DNA of 34,929 bases from CAZDDI01 sp964504195 (lineage in GTDB: Bacteria; Chloroflexota; Anaerolineae; B4-G1; SLSP01): contig CAZDDI010000049.1 of assembly GCA_964504195.1 (NCBI GenBank), positions 1 through 34,929 of the forward strand. The letters are read 5' to 3'. The notes under the pieces were generated by a model. The model saw nothing but the letters and a program-made list of their open reading frames with translations. It had not been told where the DNA came from and ran no database searches. How positions within the stretch are numbered: position 1 is the first letter of the stretch; each line of letters opens with the position of its first letter. Below are positions 22,190 through 31,426 of this stretch, piece after piece. Position numbers and translations under genes: made by a program.

Positions 22190-24958
22190 CTACAGTAAGC
22201 CCAGGCGGCGAGCGCAAGCGACGGCTTCGGTGCGATTCCGCGCGCCCAACTTAGCGTTGATATTCTTGGCGTGGGTTTTGACCGTATTGAGAGACACTAC
22301 CAACTGTACGGCAATTTCGGGATTGGTGCAGCCGGTAGCTATGAGCCGCAACACCTCCAACTCACGCCCGCTGAGCAGTTCGATCAACGGCTGGGGAACA
22401 GCAGTCGCCGTTGCATACCCGGCGCTATCAAAATAAGCGCGCAAATCTTGTACATAAGCTTGCAAGCGCGCATCAGGCGAATGCCAGGCCTTCAGCAACG
22501 CCGCCATCGGCTGTCCCCAATCGAGAAACGTGCGTAGGTAGCCTTCAGGTTCGGCCAGGGCTAAGGCACGCCCTAACACCACGAGGGCGTCCGGCTCGCG
22601 GCCTAGAGCGTGCAACGCGACGGTTTCTAGCATTAAGCTCTCGATGACACGCCCCCATCGCGCGCCATGCTCGGCATGGGCTAAGACCTGCTCGACCAAT
22701 ACCAGCGCTACCTGGGGTTCGCCCAAAGCCAGCCGCACACGCGCCAGAAACAGCATTTCCGGCTCGGTGAAGTAGTTCAGCGCGGCCGCTGCGGCGAAGG
22801 GGGACTGCGCGGCCCAAGCACGCGCCGCGTTGCGGTCGCCTTCCAACGCATCTAACAACGCCCGCTGTGCCACAAGGATGGGAAGCCCCCAATGTTCTGG
22901 GACTTGTCGAATAACAGCTTCCATCTCATCTAGCAAAGAGGCGCGCCGGGCGTGCTCACCACGAGCAGCTGCGATACGCATCTGCCCCAGGTAGCCGGGA
23001 ATCAGCGCCTCCGGGTTATTCCAGCGTCGGGCCAGCTCGATACCGCGCTTGAGGTAGACTTCGGCTTGCTCCAGCTGATTGCGCTCGCAGAGGACATTGC
23101 CCAGTCCGACATAAGCCAGGCCAAAGAGAGGCGAGTTCGTCGCCGGGCCTTGTTCGGCTTCGCGCAACGCCGTCTCATAAGTGCCTAGCGCCTCCCGCAA
23201 GCGGCCCTGCACCAGATAGAGTTGCGCAAGATGGCTGGAAGCCATCGGAATCAAATGCAGATTGCGCGCTTGCAGGCTGAGTTGCAAGGTCTCGGCATAG
23301 GCAGCAACCGCGCCAGCGACATTGCCACTAAATTCATAGGCCAAAGCCTGATTGAAGATCAAGACGTTTAGCAACGATGCGCGGTCATTGAATGCCCCCT
23401 GCGTCACATCTACGGTGAGGAGCATCCGAGCCTGCGCACACAATTCCAGAACAGAGGCCAGCTCGAAATGGTTGAATGCGAGGGATGAGCGCAAACAGAG
23501 CACCTCAGCAAGAATCCCGCGCGTCTCTGGTGAAAAGTGTTCAGGAGCCGCTACAACCTCCTGCGCCGTCACATTGAGATGCTGCTCGACGGCATCCAGG
23601 TGGGCCGCGATAGCTTCAGGTTGCGCAGTCGCCAGCAGCGCCCAGGCCGCGACGAGATTGAGCTGTGGATCATCCCGGACGACGGATTCAGGCAGCTTGC
23701 CGAGCCAGGTAAGCAAGGTGTGCAGCTCGCTGCGGTAGAACATCAGCTCCGCGCTCTGGCTGATGAGCGAGGCGGCCTGCGGCATGTCTTGCGCCGCCAG
23801 GGCATGTTCGACAGCCGCGCTCAGCAATCCATGCTGCGCGTACCAGTGAGCAGCCCGCTGGTGCAGAGTTGCGACCATCTCCGAGCCGAGCATCTGTTCC
23901 AGACGAATACGCAGAAATTCCGCAAAGAGGTGATGATAACGATACCAACGCCGCTCATCATCGAGCGGCGTGATGAAAAGATTGGCGGTTTCCAAGGCTT
24001 CCAGTTGCGCTTGCCCAGAACAGGGCGGCGGGTCGTTGTGCGACGCCAGCACCGCATCGCACAACGGCCCACATAGAGCATCGAGAATCGCCGTGCGCAG
24101 CAGAAAATCCTGGAGCGGCTCCGGGAGGTGCTCCAAGACTTCCTGAGCCAGATAATCGAAGAGATAGCGATGCCCTCCGCCAAAAGCCCGCAGCGATGCA
24201 GCGATATCGGGCGCATCTTGCATGGAAAGGGCGGCCAATTGCAGCGCGGCAACCCACCCTTCAGTGAGCGTTTCCAGCAGATGGATGTCTTGAGGAGACA
24301 AGTTGAGGCCCGCAATGTGCCGAACAAAGTCCCCCGTCTCATCCAGCGTGAAGCGCAAATCCTCCGGGCGCAATTCAGTGATGCGGCGACGGACGCGCCA
24401 GGTGGGCAACGGCAAGGGCGGATCGCTGCGGCTGGCGAGGACGAGGTGGGCATTAGGCGGCAAATGGGTGATGAAAAACACCAGCGTCTCGTGGATAACA
24501 GGGTGCTCGATGACGTGATAATCATCGAGCACCAGAACAAACTCATTGGTCAGCGACGCTGTCGTGAGGCTATTGAGCAGCTCGGTGATGAGCGGCTCCA
24601 AAGGCGGGGGATTGGCACTCCGCAGTAGCGCCAACGCAGTCACGCCGATGTGCAGATCGAGGGTTTGTAACGCCCCGATAACATAGGCCCAGAAGCGATG
24701 CGGGTCATTATCCTGCGCGTCGAGCGAAAGCCAGGCGCAGGGAAAGTCACCACGACTCAAGGCCATGCTAAGTGTTGTGGTCTTCCCGAAACCTGCTGGG
24801 GCTGTAAGCAGAAGCAAGGGGCGGCGCAGCGCCGCTATGATACGCGCCATAAGTTCGGGGCGCTCAATGAGTTCCGGGGGATTACGCGGTACGAACAATT
24901 TGGTGCGTAACAAGTCCGGTGGATCGAGCACGCTATCGGTTGTGTGCGAATGGCGCAT
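22190..24958 (-). CDS. MalT-like LuxR-family transcriptional regulator (STAND ATPase)
   Basis: A 922-residue signal-sensing activator. An N-terminal STAND NTPase has Walker A APAGFGKT (53-60) and Walker B FVLVLDDYHVIEHP; the middle is a long helical repeat sensor region; the last 65 residues are a LuxR HTH (SGRELEVLRLIATGCTNPEI, then SLNTVKTHAKNINAKLGA). In MalT-type proteins ATP and an inducer drive oligomerisation and promoter binding (family knowledge); the inducer here is unknown. The start at 24958 (MRHSHTT) has AGGGG 5 nt upstream. A longer frame back to 25033 would translate the repeat cluster and is rejected. It lies upstream of the ABC exporter on the same strand and may control it. 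Confidence 0.9.
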   Translation of the reverse strand: MRHSHTTDSVLDPPDLLRTKLFVPRNPPELIERPELMARIIAALRRPLLLLTAPAGFGKTTTLSMALSRGDFPCAWLSLDAQDNDPHRFWAYVIGALQTLDLHIGVTALALLRSANPPPLEPLITELLNSLTTASLTNEFVLVLDDYHVIEHPVIHETLVFFITHLPPNAHLVLASRSDPPLPLPTWRVRRRITELRPEDLRFTLDETGDFVRHIAGLNLSPQDIHLLETLTEGWVAALQLAALSMQDAPDIAASLRAFGGGHRYLFDYLAQEVLEHLPEPLQDFLLRTAILDALCGPLCDAVLASHNDPPPCSGQAQLEALETANLFITPLDDERRWYRYHHLFAEFLRIRLEQMLGSEMVATLHQRAAHWYAQHGLLSAAVEHALAAQDMPQAASLISQSAELMFYRSELHTLLTWLGKLPESVVRDDPQLNLVAAWALLATAQPEAIAAHLDAVEQHLNVTAQEVVAAPEHFSPETRGILAEVLCLRSSLAFNHFELASVLELCAQARMLLTVDVTQGAFNDRASLLNVLIFNQALAYEFSGNVAGAVAAYAETLQLSLQARNLHLIPMASSHLAQLYLVQGRLREALGTYETALREAEQGPATNSPLFGLAYVGLGNVLCERNQLEQAEVYLKRGIELARRWNNPEALIPGYLGQMRIAAARGEHARRASLLDEMEAVIRQVPEHWGLPILVAQRALLDALEGDRNAARAWAAQSPFAAAAALNYFTEPEMLFLARVRLALGEPQVALVLVEQVLAHAEHGARWGRVIESLMLETVALHALGREPDALVVLGRALALAEPEGYLRTFLDWGQPMAALLKAWHSPDARLQAYVQDLRAYFDSAGYATATAVPQPLIELLSGRELEVLRLIATGCTNPEIAVQLVVSLNTVKTHAKNINAKLGARNRTEAVACARRLGLL

Positions 24959-24969
24959 GGCATCCCCTA

Positions 24970-25677
24970 TGTGATTAATGGCAATCGCGCAAAAGTCCCC
25001 TGTCCAAGCCGGCAATAGGCGGGTTTTGAGCATCCTACAGGGTTAGTGTTGCGGTACGGCCTTGGACGAGCGCAGAGGCCTTCGACAGGCTCAGGCACCG
25101 GAGAAACCCGGTGGCTGAGCCTGCCGCAGCCTCTCCCGGTAGCCCTCCGACATTGCCTGTGACGGCAATCGCGCCAAAGTCACCCTGTCCAAGCCGTCAA
25201 TATGCGTGGTTTGAGCATCCTACAGGGTTAGTGTGCGGTACTGCCTTTGACGAGCGCAGAGGCCTTTGACGAGCGCAGAGCCTTCGACAGGCTCAGGCAC
25301 CGGAGAAACCCGGTGGCTGAGCCTGCCGCAGCCTCTCCCGGTAGCCCTACGGCATTGCCTGTGACGGCAATCGCACAACAGTCACCCTGTCACAGCCGGC
25401 AATAGGCGGGTTTTGAGCATCCTACAGGGTTAGTGTGATGAGGTACGGCCTTGGACGAGCGCAGAGCCTTCGACAGGCTCAGGCACCGGAAGCAGCCCGG
25501 TGGCTGAGCCTGCCGAAGCCCGGTGGCTGAGCCTGCCGAAGCCTCTCCCGATTGCCCTACGGCATTGCCTGTGACGGCAATCGCGCAAAAGTCACCCTGT
25601 CCAAGCCGACAATAGGCATGGCTTTGAGCATCCTACAGGGTTAGGTTTGCGGTACTGCGATTAAGCCCTGGGACAGC
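24970..25677 (-). repeat. Long tandem repeat cluster 2, inverted relative to cluster 1
   Basis: The element is the reverse complement of the 15125-15778 unit. The landmark GGGTTAG occurs at 25040, 25225, 25427 and 25638, giving periods of 185, 202 and 211 nt; the longer ones hold extra copies of a GAGCGCAGAG piece and of the 23-bp GGTGGCTGAGCCTGCCGAAG segment. The cluster fills the whole space between the LuxR gene and the prfB stop. No gene is seen in it. Confidence 0.85.
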
Positions 25678-25678
25678 T

Positions 25679-26765
25679 TTAACGGCCCATGGTATGCCGC
25701 AGATACGCTTCCATAAATTGATCGAGGCTGCCATCCAGCACGGCCTGGACATTGCCGGTTTCATAATCAGTGCGGTGATCCTTGACCATCTGATAGGGGT
25801 GTTGCACATAGGAACGAATCTGGTTGCCCCATCCGGCATCCACATGGTCGCCCTTTAGAGTCGCGATTTCCTGCTGATGCTTTTCCTCTTCCAGTTGTAT
25901 CAAGCGCGCTTTAAGCACCCGCAGCGCGTTTTCACGGTTCTGCGTTTGCGAGCGTTCATTTTGGCAGGAGACAATGATCCCGGTAGGAATGTGGTGAATC
26001 CGCACAGCAGTTTCGTTCTTCTGCACATGTTGTCCGCCCGCTGACGCCGCGCGGTAAATGTCAATTTCCAGGTCTTTGGGGTCTATGACAACTTTAACCG
26101 TATCAGCGATGTCGGGCCAGACCTCCACCAGCACGAAAGAAGTGTGGCGGCGATGCGCGGAATCGAAAGGCGAAAGGCGCACCAGCCGGTGAACACCCCG
26201 CTCGGATTTAAGATAGCCGTAGGCGAACTTCCCGGAAACACTGATTGTGACAGTTTTGATGCCCGCGCTCTCACCGTCCAGCGAGTCGAGTATCTCGGCT
26301 TTGAACGAACGTTGCTCACACCAGCGCAAGAACATACGCTGCAACATTGCGGCCCAGTCCTGCGCATCGGTGCCGCCCGCGCCGGAGTGGATCGCCAGAA
26401 TGGCGTTACCCCGGTCATAAGGCCCGCCCAACAACAGCCGGAATTCTTCCTGATCCAGTAAGGCCATCAAGTGCTCGCCTTCCGCTTCCAGATCCGGCAA
26501 GAGTGCAACGTCCCCTAACGCCAACAGTTCTTGTGTATCGCTGATTTGTCTGGTAAAGTCCTTCCAATAGGCGACTTCTTCCTGTAAATCCGAGAGCCGC
26601 TGCATTGTTGCGCGCCCCTGTTCAGGATCGTCCCACAGGGTCGGGTCTGCCGCCGCTTGTTCTAGTTCAAGCGCTTCTTGCTCTTTAGCAGGTAAGTCAA
26701 AGCCGCCTCCGAATGGCTTCCACGCGGGAAGCCAGATTTTCCAACCGGGCACTTAAATCTGTCAT
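25679..26765 (-). CDS. prfB: Peptide chain release factor 2, with programmed +1 frameshift
   Basis: RF2 ends translation at UGA and UAA. The zero frame starts at ATG 26765 (after AGGAGG) and encodes MTDLSARLENLASRVEAIRR then RL before TGA at 26699-26697. Reading continues in the +1 frame from 26698 (DLPAKEQEAL) to TAA at 25679, giving 22 + 339 = 361 residues, near the E. coli length of 365. The UGA-recognition tripeptide SPF (198-200) and catalytic GGQ (243-245) are present, as is the HTSFVLVEVWPD segment. Joining both frames is essential; a single-frame call would give a wrong N-terminus (MPGWKIW). ftsY lies upstream, 277 nt away. Confidence 0.96.
26696..26710 (-). promoter_or_regulatory. 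prfB autoregulatory +1 frameshift site
   Basis: In the mRNA sense GGAGG (26710-26706) sits 3 nt before CTT TGA C (26702-26696). This is the classic RF2 arrangement: an internal Shine-Dalgarno, a slippery CUU and an in-frame UGA. When RF2 is scarce, ribosomes pause at UGA and shift +1, restoring RF2. Confidence 0.95.
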
Positions 26766-26799
26766 AATTCCTCCTGGCAGGCCTGTAAATCAGGCGAGT

Positions 26800-26837
26800 G
26801 TCAAATCTCAAATCTCAAATCGCAAATCGCAATTTTG
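26800..26837. repeat. CAAATCT/CAAATCG heptad tract
   Basis: At least four units (two CAAATCT, two CAAATCG, then CAATTTT) lie in exact 7-nt register upstream of prfB. A shorter AAATCGCAATT piece follows the next element at about 26964-26975. Confidence 0.7.
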
Positions 26838-26961
26838 CTACCGTACACTTGTAGATTTTTTGCCACGAATTCACTCGAATTAACACGAAAACAATAAGAA
26901 ATTCGTAAAATTCGTGCTAATTCGTGGCTAAAACTGAATGCGCTTGGAAAATGTACGGTAG
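26838..26961. repeat. CTACCGTACA-bounded inverted-repeat element with ATTCGTG units
   Basis: CTACCGTACA (26838-26847) and TGTACGGTAG (26952-26961) are exact inverted ends. Inside, GCCACGAATT (26862-26871) pairs with AATTCGTGGC (26919-26928), and each arm consists of iterated CGAATT units. The element fills most of the prfB-ftsY gap and carries no gene. Confidence 0.65.
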
Positions 26962-27042
26962 ACAAATCGCAATTAGCAAATTAGACTGATAACGCAACGC
27001 CCGGCATTAGAAAGATACACGCGAGCCATCTCACTAACATTA

Positions 27043-27936
27043 TTAGCCGAGCAACCCGGAAACGAAAGCTTCCCTATCGAATACCGCAAAGTCTTCGCGG
27101 GCCTCGCCGGTGCCGATGAAACGCACGGGCAGGCCCAGCTGATGTCCAATCGCCAGCACCATGCCGCCCTTCGCGCTGCTATCCAGCTTAGCGAGGATGA
27201 TCCCCGTCACCTTGACGGCCTTCAAGAAGTGCTGCGCTTGCATCAGCCCGTTCTGGCCGGTAGTAGTATCCAACACCAGCAACGTCTCGTGCGGCGCCCA
27301 AGCCACGCGCTTGGCAATGACCCGACGCACCTTTTCCAACTCCGCCATCAGGTTGTGCTGCGTGTGCAAGCGCCCGGCGGTATCCACGATCAGCGTATCA
27401 GCCTTGCGCGACTCGGCGACCTGGATCGCGTCATAGACGACCGCGCCAGGATCGCCCCCCTCCGGCCCGGTGACGACGTGTACCCCTGCGCGTTGCCCCC
27501 AAATCGCCAGTTGGTCTATCGCTGCGGCGCGGAACGTATCCCCAGCAGCCAATACGACACGCCGCCCCTGCTGCTGCAATTGCGTTGCCAGCTTCCCGAT
27601 GCTGGTGGTCTTGCCTGAGCCATTAACGCCCACGATGAGGATAACTGCCAGCGGCCAATCGAGCTGCAACGGGGCCGCCTCCGGCAGCATCTCCAGCATG
27701 GCCTCGCGCAACAATTGCTGTGCATCTTTGCTCTTGTACAGCCCCTCCTCGCGAACGCGCTCGCGGACGCGCGCCACGAGCGCAGTGGTCGTTTCCACCC
27801 CCACATCCCCCTGGATGAGCAAAGCTTCAAGATCATCCCAGGTCTCATCGGTGATTTCGCCCGTTCCCAACAAATTGGCGATTTGTCCAAAGACTGTGTT
27901 ACGGGTCTTACGCAGACCTTCGAAAATACCCTTCAT
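27043..27936 (-). CDS. ftsY: Signal recognition particle receptor FtsY
   Basis: A 297-residue SRP-family GTPase that docks SRP-ribosome complexes at the membrane for cotranslational insertion. The N domain (about 1-80) is followed by the G domain: GVNGSGKTTSIGKLA (G1), GDTFRAAAIDQL (the insertion-box motif), DTAGR (G3), AKLDSSAKGG (G4 and closing loop). There is no acidic A domain, so it is a short FtsY like those of many Gram-positives. The ATG at 27936 follows AGGAG; a longer frame to 28017 is rejected because it lacks a Shine-Dalgarno and adds a non-family N-terminus. prfB lies downstream on the same strand. Confidence 0.96.
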   Translation of the reverse strand: MKGIFEGLRKTRNTVFGQIANLLGTGEITDETWDDLEALLIQGDVGVETTTALVARVRERVREEGLYKSKDAQQLLREAMLEMLPEAAPLQLDWPLAVILIVGVNGSGKTTSIGKLATQLQQQGRRVVLAAGDTFRAAAIDQLAIWGQRAGVHVVTGPEGGDPGAVVYDAIQVAESRKADTLIVDTAGRLHTQHNLMAELEKVRRVIAKRVAWAPHETLLVLDTTTGQNGLMQAQHFLKAVKVTGIILAKLDSSAKGGMVLAIGHQLGLPVRFIGTGEAREDFAVFDREAFVSGLLG

Positions 27937-28009
27937 TACACTCCTACCCTTGTATACCAACCTCTGAGTATAACTAACCCAAGTTACTACTTGTTCGCCA
28001 GAACTTTTA

Positions 28010-28233
28010 TAGGACACGGATTCGCACAGATTTTACGGATGACTCTACTGGAAAAAGGTTGAGAAATCGGATTTTTAGCAGCGTAGCACCCATATCTAGT
28101 GAATTTGAATGCAAAAAAACACTACATACAGTGTCTGTTTTCTGAAAAATCCGATTTCTACGAGTTATTTCAGGGGACTCACGGATAAGAAGCCAGAAAA
28201 AAAATCCGTGTGATCCGTAAAATCCGTGTCCTA
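28010..28233. repeat. Nested inverted-repeat element with ATCCGTG units
   Basis: Outer arms TAGGACACGGATT (28010-28022) and its complement (28221-28233), plus iterated ATCCGTG/ATCCGTA units, enclose a second perfect 15-bp pair AGAAATCGGATTTTT (28062-28076) / (28145-28159), which in turn encloses ACACT/AGTGT. The element is flanked by AACCCAAGTTACTACTTG (about 27975-27992) and AACCCAAGTGGCAACTTG (about 28244-28261), a near direct repeat that is itself palindromic. No gene is seen. Confidence 0.7.
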
Positions 28234-28334
28234 AATCTCAGAATCAACCCAAGTGGCAACTTGAGGTAGACACTAAAGCATGATTATATCCGTGGTTCAA
28301 AGCGCGTCAAGAGCACACACATCCACACACTAAA

Positions 28335-28364
28335 CCGCGCCCCACGGAAAACCATGGGGCGCGG
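28335..28364 (-). terminator. Hairpin terminator of the TadE/TadG operon
   Basis: CCGCGCCCCA (28335-28344) and TGGGGCGCGG (28355-28364) form a perfect 10-bp stem 24 nt past the tadG-like stop. On the minus strand it is followed by TTTAGTG, a weak T-run, so termination may be partial. Confidence 0.65.
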
Positions 28365-28387
28365 AGAATGCCATTGTAACGTAGAAT

Positions 28388-30658
28388 CTATTCTACCAGC
28401 CGCAAGAAGATGCGATTGTAGAGCTCATCAAAGATGGGATCGAGCTGCTCCGGGCGCGGGGCGTGGCGGTGGATACCACCGGTCAGCTCTGCGATGTACT
28501 GCATCAGCTCGATGTCTGCGCCTTCACCCAGGGTGATAGAGTAGATGACGATCCCATTGTTGCGAGCCAGCCGCGCATAGTAAACCACGCAATCCTTAGA
28601 ACGATCTGTAGTACTATTGCCGGTATTGTTGGGCCAGAAATCCTGTGCATAACAAGGATTGGGATTCGACGATGGGGCAGAACAAGAGCGGTCTAGGGTT
28701 CCATTAGGCAGGGGCGCACATTGGTTAGCCTCACCATCAGTCATAAAGACCATGATGTGTGCGGCACCGGGACGCCCATAATGCCCCGATTGATTACTCA
28801 ATACATCAATCCCCAATCCGATACCATGCGCGATATTAGTAGAACCGCCAGCATTACTGGCACGCACCTGGTTGGTCACGCGGGCTGCAATGACAGACTC
28901 GTTACAGTTATCCGTGCCCAGCCGGCGCACACATTCCAATTCACTGCGAATCTGTGCATCGGTACTATAGGTCACAAACCCCACCTGGTCATAGCGCGGA
29001 TCGAAGCGCTCGATGAAGCGCGCTGTGGCCTCTTTCGCGCCCCGGACAGGCTGCTCGTCATCGTAGATATCGTGCAGGTATCGCTTGTGAATATCCAAAT
29101 CGGGATAGTCGGCAAATTGGGGCACAAGACAATGCGGCGGGCCATTCGGAGCGGGGTTAGGATAACCACCGAACCGCTCATCACAGGGATTGCAAGCCAT
29201 ATCGGTGCGGTTATTATCAATATTGGCGGTATTTCCTAACACCTGCGCATTGAAGTTACTATTGGCATTCACGGCTGCTGCCGGTGTACGGGAGTCGGTA
29301 GTGATGATGATGCGGTCAAGAGCGAAACCAACACCACCCGCCCACAGATTGAGCTCATAAGTCTGGCCGGCATTGAAATACTGACTACCTAACTGTACCC
29401 AACGCCAATCGCTCCTTCGAGCAGCATTATAGAGCAACCCATTGCGTACCTCGAAACTGGTATTAGCATCACTTCTCACGCTGGCAATGGGGGTACGATT
29501 TACCCCCCACATCAGATTCCCTTGCCCACCATCACGGCCCTGACCGCGCGCCCAGACATACCAGGTGCCGTTATTAGGTACGGTGAAGTCGTAATCCACG
29601 CGCGGGGTAGTAAAGGGGCCACCCACGCTATAAATCCAGGTGTCCCGCAAACACATCTCCCCATTGTTCAAATCTGCCCAGGTACAGTTAGATCCCATGC
29701 CATCCGAGCCGACATGGTTGCGATAAGGGAAATGCGCAATATAGCCGCCGCGCGCGTCGCGTCCTAGTGCGCCCTCACCACCACTAGTGTTGCGCATGTA
29801 CGCAGGCAACTGCGTTGTGTTCAAGGTCGTACCGCCGTTACGCTGTATAACCCAGTAAGTCTTACCAACGCTGTACTCAGCACGATCAACCGCTACGTTG
29901 CTGCGACTATATTCTTCAGCTTCGACGATAATGTATTTTTGACCGCCATAGGTAAGGAAAGTTCCCGTGCCCGAGCAATGCGTGGGAAGGCCATATTGGT
30001 TGGAACCCCACGGCAACGGCCAACGACTACCGCCGCCCGAATCCGGCGTCCAACAACCATAGCAGAGCGTATCAAACTCCATTGAGCCAGACACATCAAA
30101 GACCAACGCCACATCCAGGTTATTGACATTTTCACCTACTGCACGCCCGCTGACAAAAACATTGTCGAAACCCAACACCCGCATAAAGAACAGACCTACT
30201 TTAGCGGTTACTTCGACTTCGATACGGTTAGCGGTGTTATCAACATAGGTGTTATCGCGATAGGGAACTGTATTAATACGAATGATCCGCTCGGCATCGT
30301 CTGCAGAAGGGCCAGAGATAAATTCCCCGTCATAGCCCAGGTTGATCTCGACACGGGTGTCCGGATCAGTACAATTGTAAACCAGCTGATTGCCACTGTA
30401 TTGCGCTGTCAGGCCACAGGGGTAATTGTTCTCCTGCAAGTATTGTAAAGCCCGGACATGCGCTGCACCTTCGAGTGGTAAATCGGCTGCCGAGGCCAGG
30501 GCAGCGGCATCCGCGGCACGCCGCACGCGCATCCGCTCGACATACGACAGCCCTAAATCCACAGCCAACCCGACCAGCCCGATAAGGGCAATGATCGCAA
30601 AGGCGACGATAATCAAGCTTTGTGACTCCTCACGACGTAACTTCAGGATGCTCTTCAT
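28388..30658 (-). CDS. TadG-like pilus protein with a vWA domain split by a CBM6-like insert
   Basis: A 756-residue membrane-anchored surface protein. The N-terminus (1-55, LIIVAFAIIALIGLVGLAVD then VERMRVRRAADAAALA) is the TadG/TadE-type pseudopilin segment. A vWA domain begins with FDVSGSM (MIDAS D188, S190, S192), is interrupted after about residue 198, and resumes near 538 (GAKEATARFIERF) with the later MIDAS residues in GGSTNIA (T607) and FMTDGEA (D641). The 340-residue insert contains IVEAEEYS (244-251) and ends FALDRIIITTD (446-455), as in CBM6/malectin-like sugar-binding domains, followed by a Cys-containing loop. It probably mediates metal-dependent adhesion. Last gene of the operon; the ATG follows GAGAGG; a hairpin terminator follows. 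Confidence 0.82.
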   Translation of the reverse strand: MKSILKLRREESQSLIIVAFAIIALIGLVGLAVDLGLSYVERMRVRRAADAAALASAADLPLEGAAHVRALQYLQENNYPCGLTAQYSGNQLVYNCTDPDTRVEINLGYDGEFISGPSADDAERIIRINTVPYRDNTYVDNTANRIEVEVTAKVGLFFMRVLGFDNVFVSGRAVGENVNNLDVALVFDVSGSMEFDTLCYGCWTPDSGGGSRWPLPWGSNQYGLPTHCSGTGTFLTYGGQKYIIVEAEEYSRSNVAVDRAEYSVGKTYWVIQRNGGTTLNTTQLPAYMRNTSGGEGALGRDARGGYIAHFPYRNHVGSDGMGSNCTWADLNNGEMCLRDTWIYSVGGPFTTPRVDYDFTVPNNGTWYVWARGQGRDGGQGNLMWGVNRTPIASVRSDANTSFEVRNGLLYNAARRSDWRWVQLGSQYFNAGQTYELNLWAGGVGFALDRIIITTDSRTPAAAVNANSNFNAQVLGNTANIDNNRTDMACNPCDERFGGYPNPAPNGPPHCLVPQFADYPDLDIHKRYLHDIYDDEQPVRGAKEATARFIERFDPRYDQVGFVTYSTDAQIRSELECVRRLGTDNCNESVIAARVTNQVRASNAGGSTNIAHGIGLGIDVLSNQSGHYGRPGAAHIMVFMTDGEANQCAPLPNGTLDRSCSAPSSNPNPCYAQDFWPNNTGNSTTDRSKDCVVYYARLARNNGIVIYSITLGEGADIELMQYIAELTGGIHRHAPRPEQLDPIFDELYNRIFLRLVE

Positions 30659-30754
30659 AACATATACCTCTCTTTACCCTATACCTAATGACCTAACAGT
30701 GACTTCTTGTAAACCAGATACGTCACCCGTAAGCACGAACTATAGCAGCCGCGC

Positions 30755-31426
30755 TCATTCAACACGTCCGTCTTGCATCACTCGCATCGTCGAAGAATAG
30801 TAAATTGTAAATGGATCGTCAATAACAGGCAGTAGTTTGGTCAACGAAGCATGCGCAAAGAAAGTCTCCACAATGATATAAACTTCATGTGAAGTGATAT
30901 CGTAATCCTCAGCAATCTTGTAGGCATTGATCTGCGCGGCCACATCACGCCGGACATCCAAATACGCCATGAGATCACTGCCACTCATCTGCGCAATCCG
31001 ACCATCGGTTTCTTCAATTGCGCGTACCACTGGGCTGCCCGCCCCATGCACTACAAGCGTCCCGCTAACGTAAGTGCTGATTTCAATGTTCGCACCAACA
31101 TCATAAGGAATGCTGATGCGCGTAACAATGACACCAAAGTTGGAGGAGGTCCCCGTCGTGCGTAAATTGGGTTCGGTTACACCGGGCGCCACTTCGCGCA
31201 GGCCCCCGGAGGAGATAACACGTGCTACTACCGAATTATCGGTAAAGCGCCCCCGGGAGGCCAGGCGCACACCTTCACGGTTAGCCCCAGCTACGTTCAT
31301 ATAATTGTAAAGCAAAAAACCGATTTCTGCCGTGACCAATATGAAGGCCAACAGCAAAGGCAAAACCAGCACAAATTCCATCAGGCTTTGACCCTTTTCG
31401 GATCGCTGTAACTTCAAGCGTTTCAT
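30755..31426 (-). CDS. TadE-like pseudopilin
   Basis: A 223-residue protein with the TadE signature: a short basic N-terminus (MKRLKLQRSEKGQSLMEF), a hydrophobic helix (about 17-40, VLVLPLLLAFILVTAEIGFL) and a globular outer part with NREGVRLASRG. In Tad systems such proteins are minor pseudopilins processed by a prepilin peptidase (family knowledge). The start overlaps the TGA of the upstream gene (ATGA), so translation is coupled; AGGAGG lies upstream. No Tad ATPase, TadB/C or secretin gene is in the window. Confidence 0.8.
   Translation of the reverse strand: MKRLKLQRSEKGQSLMEFVLVLPLLLAFILVTAEIGFLLYNYMNVAGANREGVRLASRGRFTDNSVVARVISSGGLREVAPGVTEPNLRTTGTSSNFGVIVTRISIPYDVGANIEISTYVSGTLVVHGAGSPVVRAIEETDGRIAQMSGSDLMAYLDVRRDVAAQINAYKIAEDYDITSHEVYIIVETFFAHASLTKLLPVIDDPFTIYYSSTMRVMQDGRVE

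Noticed and set aside
24959..25033. N-terminal extension of the LuxR regulator into the repeat cluster
   Set aside because: The added residues are encoded by the repeat unit, and AGGGG supports the start at 24958.
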